Below are positions 57,100-64,000 of a DNA stretch of 64,000 nt, one piece after another. The notes beneath the pieces are model-generated. The model searched no databases. It was not told the DNA's origin and worked only from the letters and a program-made list of their open reading frames with translations. Position 1 is the stretch's first letter. Every line of letters starts with the position of its first letter. Source of the DNA: Cognatundibacterium luofuense (lineage in GTDB: Bacteria; Pseudomonadota; Gammaproteobacteria; Burkholderiales; Burkholderiaceae_D). Both the position numbers and the translations under genes were made by a program. The stretch lies in assembly GCF_018139685.1 (NCBI RefSeq), contig NZ_JAGSPN010000006.1:124001-188000 (forward strand). Direction: 5' to 3'.

Positions 57100-57429
57100 G
57101 TGTTTATTTCGAATGCTTATGCCCAGGCCGCAGGTGCGGGTGCTGGTGCTGAAAACGGCCTGATGAGCTTCCTGCCACTGGTGCTGATGTTTGTGGTTCT
57201 GTATTTCGTCATGATTCGTCCGCAGATGAAACGCCAGAAAGAACAGCGCGCGATGATTGATGCGTTGAAAAAGAATGATGAAGTTGTGACCGTTGGCGGT
57301 GTAATCGGTCGCGTGACTGCAGTCAGTGAAAGCTACGTTACTGTAGAAATCGCCGACAAAGTCGAAGTAAAAGTCCAGAAAAACGCCGTATCGGTGGTAT
57401 TGCCGAGCGGAACGATCAAGTCAGCTTAA
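57100..57429 (+). CDS. yajC: Preprotein translocase auxiliary subunit YajC
   Basis: Small inner-membrane protein associated with SecDF. The 109-residue product has one transmembrane helix (MSFLPLVLMFVVLYFVMIRP) and the family phrase KKNDEVVTVGGVIGRVT. It starts with GTG at 57100, preceded by GGAG at good distance. A strong hairpin separates it from secD. Confidence 0.95.
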   Translation: MFISNAYAQAAGAGAGAENGLMSFLPLVLMFVVLYFVMIRPQMKRQKEQRAMIDALKKNDEVVTVGGVIGRVTAVSESYVTVEIADKVEVKVQKNAVSVVLPSGTIKSA

Positions 57430-57438
57430 GCCTCACAC

Positions 57439-57467
57439 ACAACGCAGTCGCTTCGTGACTGCGTTGT
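57439..57467 (+). promoter_or_regulatory. Strong hairpin between yajC and secD
   Basis: Perfect 11-bp stem ACAACGCAGTC / GACTGCGTTGT with loop GCTTCGT, ending 27 nt before secD. The following bases are ACTTTCC, not a T run, so it is a weak terminator, a processing site or an RNA-stability element. Confidence 0.6.
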
Positions 57468-57494
57468 ACTTTCCGGCATTCCAAATCAATTACT

Positions 57495-59390
57495 ATGAAT
57501 CGCTATCCAATCTGGAAGTACATACTGATACTTATTGCGCTGGTATTCGGTGCGCTGTACACAGCACCGAACTTCTTCGGAGAGTCTCCGGCAGTGCAGA
57601 TCAGCAGTGCAAAATCCACTGTGAAAGTGGAGAACAGCATGTCAGAGCGCGTGGAAACCGTGCTGAAGCAATCCGGCCTGCAAAACACTGGTGTGTTTTT
57701 TGACTTTAATGGCGCACAAGGCAGTGTCCGTGCCCGCTTTGCCGATGTCGACACCCAGTTCAAGGCAAAAGCTGCACTGGAACAGGCACTGAATCCTGAC
57801 CACGATAATCCGACCTATACCGTCGCATTCAACCTGTTATCAAATACACCGAAATGGCTGCAAAACCTGCGTGCACTGCCGATGTATCTGGGGCTGGATT
57901 TACGCGGTGGCGTCCACTTCCTGATGCAGGTGGATACCAAAGCGGTTCTGAACAAACGTGTTCAGGGCATGCAGTCGACTATCAAATCGGTGCTGCGTGA
58001 AAAAGAAATTCGCTACGCTGGCATTGCACGTGATGGCGATGCGATTAATGTACGTTTCCGTGATGCAGATACCCGTAACTCCGCGAAGAATGTACTGACA
58101 TCGCAGATGCAGGAAATCGCTGTACAGGAATCTGTGGCAGCGGATAACGGCGAATTCGAACTGAAAGTCGGACTGAAACCGGAAGCATTGAAAAATGTTA
58201 TTACCGAAGGCGTTAAGCAAAACATTACCGCGCTGTCTAAGCGTGTGAATGAACTGGGCGTAGCAGAACCGATTATTCAGCAGCAGGGCCCGGACCGCAT
58301 CGTGGTGCAATTGCCCGGTGTGCAGGATGTCGCTCGTGCGAAAGAGATTATCGGCCGTACTGCAACACTGGAAGTCCGGTTGCTGGATGACTCTGTGGTC
58401 GGAATTGTTGATCAGAACACTGCAGCGCCTTACGGTTCCGAATTGTTTAAATCGAATCGTGATGGCGAATGGATTGTGCTGGTGAAAGATCCAGTCGTGA
58501 CCGGTGATTACATTACCGGTGCAGCACTGAGTTTCGATCAGCGTCAGCAGCCTGCGGTTTCCGTTGATCTGAACGGTGACGGCGGCCGTAAGATGCGCGA
58601 TGCGACCCGTACCCGTGTTGGCAAACGCATGGCGATCGTGCTGTTTGAGAAAGGTAAGGGCGAAGTGCTGATTGCTCCGATGATTCAGGAAGAGCTCGGC
58701 TCCCGCTTCAATATTACCGGTATGGGTACTGCGACAGCTGCGGCGGATCTGGCATTGCTGCTGCGTGCAGGTTCGCTGGCTGCGCCGATGGAAATCATCG
58801 AAGAACGCACCATTGGTCCGCAGCTCGGTGCTGAAAACATCAAGCAGGGTATGCATTCCACGCTGTATGGATTCATCGCGATTGCGATTTTCATGATGCT
58901 GTACTACATGCTGTTCGGCTTCTTCAGTGTACTGGCGCTGGGTATCAACCTGTTATTGCTGGTTGCGATTCTGTCGCTGATGCAGGCGACACTGACCTTA
59001 CCGGGTATGGCAGCGATTGCGCTGGCGCTGGGTATGGCGATTGATGCGAACGTGCTGATTAACGAACGTATCCGCGAAGAGTTACGTGCTGGCCGCACAC
59101 CGCAAAAAGCCATCGAAGAAGGTTTTGCGCACGCATGGGATACGATTCTGGATTCCAACGTCACTACGCTGATCGTTGGTCTGGCATTGCTGATTTTCGG
59201 TTCCGGCGCGATTCGTGGTTTTGCTGTGGTGCACTGCCTCGGTATTCTGACCTCGATCTTCTCGTCCGTATTCGTATCGCGTGGCGTCGTCAATTTCTGG
59301 TATGGCCGCAAGAAAAAACTGGCTTCGATTTCGATTGGTCAGGTCTGGAAGCCACAGGAATCGACAGATTCCACACCGGCAGTTAAATAA
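57495..59390 (+). CDS. secD: Protein translocase subunit SecD
   Basis: Large membrane subunit that uses proton-motive force to complete protein export. The 631-residue protein has an N-terminal helix, a long periplasmic region with GLDLRGGVHFLMQVD near 135, and six C-terminal helices with ALGMAIDANVLINERIREE near 510. No clear ribosome site precedes the ATG; the upstream hairpin may matter. secF follows after 11 nt. Confidence 0.97.
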   Translation: MNRYPIWKYILILIALVFGALYTAPNFFGESPAVQISSAKSTVKVENSMSERVETVLKQSGLQNTGVFFDFNGAQGSVRARFADVDTQFKAKAALEQALNPDHDNPTYTVAFNLLSNTPKWLQNLRALPMYLGLDLRGGVHFLMQVDTKAVLNKRVQGMQSTIKSVLREKEIRYAGIARDGDAINVRFRDADTRNSAKNVLTSQMQEIAVQESVAADNGEFELKVGLKPEALKNVITEGVKQNITALSKRVNELGVAEPIIQQQGPDRIVVQLPGVQDVARAKEIIGRTATLEVRLLDDSVVGIVDQNTAAPYGSELFKSNRDGEWIVLVKDPVVTGDYITGAALSFDQRQQPAVSVDLNGDGGRKMRDATRTRVGKRMAIVLFEKGKGEVLIAPMIQEELGSRFNITGMGTATAAADLALLLRAGSLAAPMEIIEERTIGPQLGAENIKQGMHSTLYGFIAIAIFMMLYYMLFGFFSVLALGINLLLLVAILSLMQATLTLPGMAAIALALGMAIDANVLINERIREELRAGRTPQKAIEEGFAHAWDTILDSNVTTLIVGLALLIFGSGAIRGFAVVHCLGILTSIFSSVFVSRGVVNFWYGRKKKLASISIGQVWKPQESTDSTPAVK

Positions 59391-59401
59391 GCGAGGCGCA
59401 C

Positions 59402-60340
59402 ATGGAATTATTCCGTATTAAAAAAGACATTCCTTTCATGCGCCATGCGCTGATATTCAATGTCATTTCCGCGTTAACTTTTGTCGCAGCAGTCTTTTTC
59501 CTGTTGTCCAAGAGTTTGCATTTTTCCGTTGAATTTACCGGTGGCACTGTGCTGGAGGTTTCCTACAGCAAGGCAGCCGACATCAACGGCATCCGTAAGA
59601 TGGTGGAAGATCTGGGCTATATCGATGCACCGGTGCAGCCTTTCGGTAAAGCCGAAGATGTGGTAATTCGTCTGCCGGTATCGAAAACCATGTCTTCTGC
59701 GCAGCAGGCTGATCAGGTGATGTCTGCACTGAAAGCCAAAGATCCGGCGGTGAAACTGCAGCGTGTTGAACAGGTCGGTGCTCAGGTCGGTGACGAACTG
59801 GCGCATGACGGTCTGATGGCGTTGCTGTTTGTGGTGATCGGTGTGATGGGCTATCTGGCAATTCGCTTTGAATGGAAATTCGCGGTGGCGGCGATTATCG
59901 CGAACTTGCATGACGTCGTGATCATTCTCGGTTTCTTCGCGTTCTTCCAGTGGGAATTCAACCTGTCAGTGCTGGCAGCGGTGCTGGCTGTACTCGGTTA
60001 CTCGGTCAATGAATCGGTGGTTATTTTTGACCGTATCCGTGAAAACTTCCGTAAGCAGCGCAAGATGTCGGTGAAAGAAGTCATCGACAATGCGATCACC
60101 AGTACCATCTCCCGCACTATCATTACCCACGGATGTACGCAGATGATGGTCTTGTCCATGCTGTTGCTGGGCGGCCCTACACTGCATTATTTTGCCATCG
60201 CGCTGACCATCGGTATCTGCTTCGGTATTTACTCGTCGGTGTTCGTTGCTGCAGCAATTGCGATGTGGCTGGGTGTATCGCGTGAAGACCTGATTAAACC
60301 TGTTAAAGAAAAAGACGATACAGACGGCGCTGTAGTCTGA
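59402..60340 (+). CDS. secF: Protein translocase subunit SecF
   Basis: Partner of SecD, 312 residues with six helices. Seen motifs are FSVEFTGGTVLEVSY near residue 40, RFEWKFAVAAIIANLHDV, VLGYSVNESVVIFDRIREN and TSTISRTIITH. GAGG lies before the start. Last gene of yajC-secD-secF, closed by a terminator. Confidence 0.97.
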   Translation: MELFRIKKDIPFMRHALIFNVISALTFVAAVFFLLSKSLHFSVEFTGGTVLEVSYSKAADINGIRKMVEDLGYIDAPVQPFGKAEDVVIRLPVSKTMSSAQQADQVMSALKAKDPAVKLQRVEQVGAQVGDELAHDGLMALLFVVIGVMGYLAIRFEWKFAVAAIIANLHDVVIILGFFAFFQWEFNLSVLAAVLAVLGYSVNESVVIFDRIRENFRKQRKMSVKEVIDNAITSTISRTIITHGCTQMMVLSMLLLGGPTLHYFAIALTIGICFGIYSSVFVAAAIAMWLGVSREDLIKPVKEKDDTDGAVV

Positions 60341-60370
60341 TCGTGTTTTGTAACAGAAGGTTTCTCACAG

Positions 60371-60398
60371 AAAGCCGGCCTTAGCGCCGGCTTTTTTA
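60371..60398 (+). terminator. Intrinsic terminator of yajC-secDF
   Basis: AAAGCCGGC / GCCGGCTTT stem followed by a T-rich tail (TTTTTTATT). Confidence 0.92.
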
Positions 60399-60401
60399 TT
60401 T

Positions 60402-60440
60402 GTTAGCATGTCTGCGCCTGACACAGTCACTCATGCTAAC
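60402..60440. promoter_or_regulatory. Inverted repeat upstream of the efflux operon
   Basis: GTTAGCATG (60402-60410) and CATGCTAAC (60432-60440) are perfect inverted copies separated by 21 bp. This may be an operator bound by a dimeric regulator, or a second hairpin after the terminator. Confidence 0.4.
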
Positions 60441-60676
60441 TCTTGCGCATAAAGTCTGACCCATTGCGCGCTGGTTTAGCGCAGTCATTCTTCCGGAATG
60501 CTTTTCAGTTTTTTGATCTCAGTACTGGCAATCAGCGCTTTGACTTTGTAATTCTGTCGTCAGATGACGCAAGGATAATCCGGGCTCAATCCGGTGTCTG
60601 TGTTACGAGGCACCATCATTTCAGAACTTTCTGCCGCACAGGCGGTCAGAAGGCGGTCTGCACAGGGAATACCGTT

Positions 60677-61930
60677 ATGAGTAAATTAAAAACATTGACA
60701 ATCGTTGCGGCCATCGCCGCGATCGCAGGTGGCAGTTATCTGAAATGGGGCAGTACGCCCAAAGCAGAAGGAAGCGCGCCGGCGGCCGGTGCCAAAGATC
60801 AGAAGCCTGCACGTCCGGTCAGCGTTTCATTAGTGAGTGTTCAGCAAAAAGATTTTCCGGTCACGATTACCGCGAATGGTGTGGTTTCGTCACCGAATAT
60901 GGTTGATATCCGCCCGCAAGTCACCAGTACGATTACCAAAGTGCATATTAAAGAAGGTCAGTTTGTGAAGGCCGGTGATTTACTGTTCAGCTTTGACAGC
61001 CGCGCGGACGAAGTGAACCTGGCAAAAGCGCAGGCCCAGCTGGATAAAGATCTGGCAACGCTGGCAGACAACCAGCGCCAGCTGACCCGCAGCAAAGAAC
61101 TGGTAGCACGTAAGTTCGTTGCCCAGAGTGCAGTGGACACTGCACAGGCGCAGCTTGATGCGCAGACAGCGGTCGTTGCCTCGGACAAAGCGGCGGTGGC
61201 AGCTGCAAAAGTAGCGCTGAGCTATCAGCGCATCGTCGCGCCTTCTTCCGGCCGTACCGGTATTGTGGGTGTGTATCCGGGTTCGCTGGTGCAGCCGGGT
61301 TCGGCAGCACTGGTCACAATCACGCAGATGGATCCGATCACCGTGACCTTCCCGTTACCACAGCGTCATCTGAGTGCTGCTTTGCAAAGCCTGCAGCGCA
61401 GCGACAGTTATGTGTACGCCAGCCTGCCGGATAACGGTGGCAAGTTCAAAGGCAAGCTGAAGTTTGTTGATAATGTGGTGGATGCTTCCTCCGGTACTGT
61501 CAAAGTCAAAGCCGAATTTGAAAACAAAGAAATGAAGCTGTGGCCGGGCGCGTATGTAAATGTCGATTTCAGTGTACAAACTCTGAAAGATGCGCTGGTC
61601 GTGCCGCGTGAAGCGGTGATCGTCAATCCTAAAGGTTCCGCCGTGTATATTGCCGGCGCCGAAGGCAAGGCCGAACTGAAACCTGTGCAAGTGGTAACCA
61701 GTCTGCAGAATGATGCAGTGATTACCGGTATCGAAGCCGGTGCGCGGGTTGTTGTGGATGGTAAGCAGAATCTGCGTCCGGGATCACTGATTAAAGAACG
61801 TTCCGCAGAAAGCAAAGACGGTAAAGATAAATCCGGTGCAAAGGACGGCAGCAAAGAAGCCAAAGAGGCAAAAGATGCCAAACCGGCACCGGCCGGGTCC
61901 GCGAGTGCTTCAGCAGCGAGTGCATCATGA
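60677..61930 (+). CDS. RND efflux periplasmic adaptor (MdtA/AcrA type)
   Basis: Membrane fusion protein of 417 residues linking an RND pump to an outer-membrane channel. One N-terminal hydrophobic helix (LTIVAAIAAIAGGSYL) is followed by barrel-sandwich motifs (NGVVSSPNMVDIRPQVTSTI, VKAGDLLFSFDSR), a coiled-coil hairpin (about 105-170) and YQRIVAPSSGRTGI. It ends in an unusual 45-residue Lys/Asp/Ala/Ser-rich tail. ATG 60677 follows AGGGA. The stop overlaps the pump start as ATGA. Confidence 0.93.
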   Translation: MSKLKTLTIVAAIAAIAGGSYLKWGSTPKAEGSAPAAGAKDQKPARPVSVSLVSVQQKDFPVTITANGVVSSPNMVDIRPQVTSTITKVHIKEGQFVKAGDLLFSFDSRADEVNLAKAQAQLDKDLATLADNQRQLTRSKELVARKFVAQSAVDTAQAQLDAQTAVVASDKAAVAAAKVALSYQRIVAPSSGRTGIVGVYPGSLVQPGSAALVTITQMDPITVTFPLPQRHLSAALQSLQRSDSYVYASLPDNGGKFKGKLKFVDNVVDASSGTVKVKAEFENKEMKLWPGAYVNVDFSVQTLKDALVVPREAVIVNPKGSAVYIAGAEGKAELKPVQVVTSLQNDAVITGIEAGARVVVDGKQNLRPGSLIKERSAESKDGKDKSGAKDGSKEAKEAKDAKPAPAGSASASAASAS

Positions 61931-64000
61931 ATTTGTCTGAATTGTTTATCCGTCGTCCGGTGATGACGGTATTGCTGAATCTGTCGATTGTGATCGCCGG
62001 TATTCTGGCGTATCGCTATATCCCGATTGCAGCATTGCCGAGCTATAACACGCCGGTAATCAACGTAGGTGCAAACTTGCCGGGTGCGAGTCCGGAAACG
62101 ATGGCGACTTCGGTCGCGTTGCCGCTGGAAAAGCAATTTGCCACGATTCCCGGTTTGTCGGTGATCAGCTCGAATAACACGCTGGGCAACACCTCGCTGA
62201 CGCTGGAATTTGATCAGAACCGGAATATCGATGCCGCCGCAGTCGATGTGCAGGCTGCATTGCTGCGCGCGCAACGTTCGCTGCCGGTGGAAATGACATC
62301 GCCGCCGTCTTACCGCAAAGTGAATCCGGCGGATGCACCGGTGCTGTTTATTGCACTGCAGTCTCCGTCGCTGAGTCTGGCGGAACTGACAAGTTATGCA
62401 GAGCATCTGATTTCGCCATCGCTGTCCACGCTGGAAGGTGTGGCGCAGGTGAATATCTTCGGTATCAAGCGTTATGCCGTGCGTATCCGCGTGAATCCGG
62501 GCGCGCTGGCAGCACGTAATCTGACACTGGACGAGCTCTCTGCGGCAATCCGCACAGCGAATGCCAACACGCCCGCAGGAACACTGGACGGCGACAAACA
62601 GACGCTGACGATTCTGGCAAACCGCCAGTTACAAAGTGCAGCGGAATTTGCCAATCTGGTGGTCAGCAATAAAGGTGGTCAGGTTGTGCGTTTGCGTGAT
62701 GTCGCAACGGTGGAAGACAGTTACGAGCAAGTCAAAACCGCGGCCAATTTCATGGGTGAAAGTTCGATTACGCTGGCCATTCAGCGCCAGTCAGATGCGA
62801 ACACGGTGAAGGTGGTGGATTCGATCAAAGCGGCGCTGCCGGGCTTCCAGGCGCAGTTGCCGGAATCCGTCAAAATGACGCTGGTGAATGACCGTTCCGT
62901 ATCGATCCGCGAAGCGCTGCATGACGTGAATCTGACCATGATCCTGACCATCGTGCTGGTGGTGGTGGTGATTTTCCTGTTCCTGCGCCGTCTGGTCGCC
63001 ACCGTGATTCCTACACTGTCTTTACCGGTATCTATTGTTGGTGCCATCAGTTTGCTGTGGGGCTTTGGCTATACGCTGGATAATATTTCGCTGCTGGGCC
63101 TGACACTGGCGGTCGGGCTGGTGGTAGACGATGCGATTGTGATGCTGGAAAACATCATGCGTCATATTGAAATGGGAGAAAAACCGTTTCAGGCCGCGCT
63201 GAAAGGCTCACGCGAAGTTGGTTTTACGATTATTTCGATTTCCACTTCGCTGGTGGCTGTGTTTATTCCTATCTTCTTTATGCCGGGTGTCATCGGTCAG
63301 TTGTTCCATGAATTTGCGGTGATTGTCAGTCTCGCGATTCTGGCTTCTGCCTTTGTGTCGCTGACACTGGTGCCGATGCTGGCAGCGCAATTCCTGCGCA
63401 GTGAGCATGAAATGAAGGAGCCGCCGAAAGCGATTGCTGCGATACTGCACAGCTTTGAATCTGCTTTCGACGCGTCGCTGAAGTTTTATACGCGCTGGCT
63501 GGATGCAGCACTCGCGCATCGCAAAACTGTGCTGATGGTTGCGCTGGGTACGTTCGCGGCAACCGCCTATCTGTTTAACGATATTCCGAAAGGCTTTTTC
63601 CCGCAGGAAGATATCGGTCAGATTAACGTAACAACGGAAGCTTCTGAGGAAACCTCTTTCCCGGCCATGGTGCAGTTGCAGGACAAAGTGGCGCGCATTA
63701 TCCGTGAAGACCCGAATGTGGCAACCGCGACCTCGTTTAATGGTGGCAGTGGCGCGCAGAATAACGGCCGTATGTTTATTAACCTGAAGCCGCGCGGTGA
63801 ACGTAAGCCGATGAAAGATGTGGTCGATGGCTTGCGTAAAAAAGTCGCGGAAGTGCCGGGTATTACCGTGTTCTTCCGTCCGACGCAGAATCTGCAACTG
63901 GGCGGACGTCAGAGTAAGAGTCAGTACCAGTACATTCTGCAAAGTGTGGAAGCCGGTGAACTGAATGGCTGGGCGAACAAGCTGCAGGAAAAACTGCGTA
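61927..64000 (+). CDS. RND multidrug efflux pump, HAE1/MdtB-MdtC type (cut by window edge)
   Basis: Inner-membrane proton-driven exporter; 691 residues are visible and the frame stays open to the end. It begins MNLSELFIRRPVMTVLLNLS. Seen features are the first helix, the large periplasmic loop, helices 2-6 with the proton-relay aspartates in AVGLVVDDAIVMLENIMRH, and FFPQEDIGQINV. No stop or frameshift is visible. MdtB/MdtC-like pumps often come as two adjacent genes; a second pump gene may lie beyond the window. Substrates unknown. Confidence 0.94.
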   Translation, partial: MNLSELFIRRPVMTVLLNLSIVIAGILAYRYIPIAALPSYNTPVINVGANLPGASPETMATSVALPLEKQFATIPGLSVISSNNTLGNTSLTLEFDQNRNIDAAAVDVQAALLRAQRSLPVEMTSPPSYRKVNPADAPVLFIALQSPSLSLAELTSYAEHLISPSLSTLEGVAQVNIFGIKRYAVRIRVNPGALAARNLTLDELSAAIRTANANTPAGTLDGDKQTLTILANRQLQSAAEFANLVVSNKGGQVVRLRDVATVEDSYEQVKTAANFMGESSITLAIQRQSDANTVKVVDSIKAALPGFQAQLPESVKMTLVNDRSVSIREALHDVNLTMILTIVLVVVVIFLFLRRLVATVIPTLSLPVSIVGAISLLWGFGYTLDNISLLGLTLAVGLVVDDAIVMLENIMRHIEMGEKPFQAALKGSREVGFTIISISTSLVAVFIPIFFMPGVIGQLFHEFAVIVSLAILASAFVSLTLVPMLAAQFLRSEHEMKEPPKAIAAILHSFESAFDASLKFYTRWLDAALAHRKTVLMVALGTFAATAYLFNDIPKGFFPQEDIGQINVTTEASEETSFPAMVQLQDKVARIIREDPNVATATSFNGGSGAQNNGRMFINLKPRGERKPMKDVVDGLRKKVAEVPGITVFFRPTQNLQLGGRQSKSQYQYILQSVEAGELNGWANKLQEKLR

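Larger units (their letters stand above)
60341..60676. other. Intergenic region secF-efflux operon
   Basis: A 336-bp gap. It holds the secF terminator and a 9-bp inverted repeat (annotated separately). An open frame from 60443 runs into the adaptor gene, but its translation has no signal or family resemblance. A clear promoter could not be assigned. Confidence 0.6.

Noticed and set aside
60621-60640. GAACTTTCTGCCG resembling the start of the dispersed repeat core
   Set aside because: Only about 13 bases agree; the following CACAGGCGGTC does not continue the core and the ends of the element are missing.
60443-60676. N-terminal extension of the efflux adaptor by 78 residues
   Set aside because: It has no signal sequence or family similarity; ATG 60677 has a ribosome site and is followed by the expected hydrophobic helix.

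Overview
The window is a dense, ordinary chromosomal segment of a Gram-negative bacterium, most likely a betaproteobacterium of the order Burkholderiales. The evidence is the combined gene content and order: bamE-dapB-leuS-lptE-holA-proA, a trimeric Burkholderiales-type porin, BPSS1780-type and DUF6776-type proteins, argC-bactofilin-erpA, pilT/pilU divergent from yggS-proC, and queA-tgt-yajC-secDF. Base composition looks moderate rather than the very high GC of many Burkholderiales, which would fit Oxalobacteraceae relatives. The family assignment is inference and no species is claimed. I see no phage, insertion sequence, CRISPR array, tRNA or rRNA.

Layout. 1-2.4 kb: the end of pyrR, then pyrB and a non-catalytic dihydroorotase homologue. 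2.8-9 kb: a plsC-type acyltransferase facing a leftward run nadK-recN-hemH-apaH-acpH. 9-11.2 kb: HAD phosphatase, hrcA and a stand-alone receiver protein. 11.3-19.6 kb: fur, divergent from bamE-dapB, then leuS-lptE-holA-proA-hemJ. 19.7-25.2 kb: an RNA methyltransferase, succinate-semialdehyde dehydrogenase, a Bcr/CflA transporter and a highly expressed porin. 25.3-32 kb: a DUF2782-like protein, thrB, a membrane protein, OsmC, a candidate small RNA, rplM-rpsI, and argC-DUF6776-bactofilin-erpA. 32.5-36.4 kb: the glycolate oxidase genes glcDEF. 36.6-42.1 kb: an uncharacterised membrane-anchored protein, glutathione peroxidase, pilT/pilU and yggS-proC. 42.3-47.1 kb: an ArnT-like glycosyltransferase, a yqjDEK-like trio, ubiA and an HTH regulator. 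47-54.5 kb: a leftward series recG-GNAT-SDR-oxyR-rimJ-like-patatin autotransporter. 54.7-60.3 kb: queA-tgt-yajC-secD-secF. 60.7-64 kb: an RND efflux adaptor and the start of its pump.

The least explained parts are between genes. A dispersed intergenic repeat of roughly 100-120 bp occurs three times with a well conserved 48-bp core (13.4, 32.2 and 36.4 kb) and once in a diverged form (3.6 kb). Two copies in the same orientation bracket glcDEF. A compact transcription unit at 28.09-28.22 kb, between osmC and rplM, has a clear sigma70 promoter, three stem-loops, two C/U-rich anti-Shine-Dalgarno stretches and a terminator but no reading frame; it is the best candidate for an undescribed small RNA here. 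The rplM leader carries two hairpins consistent with autogenous control.

Functional links visible in the window: pyrimidine synthesis (pyrR-pyrB-pyrC'); late haem synthesis (hemJ-like, hemH) together with iron control (fur) and Fe-S delivery (erpA); outer-membrane biogenesis and export (bamE, lptE, yajC-secDF); twitching motility motors (pilT, pilU); proline, arginine, lysine and threonine biosynthesis (proA, proC, argC, dapB, thrB); and peroxide defence (oxyR, gpx, OsmC).
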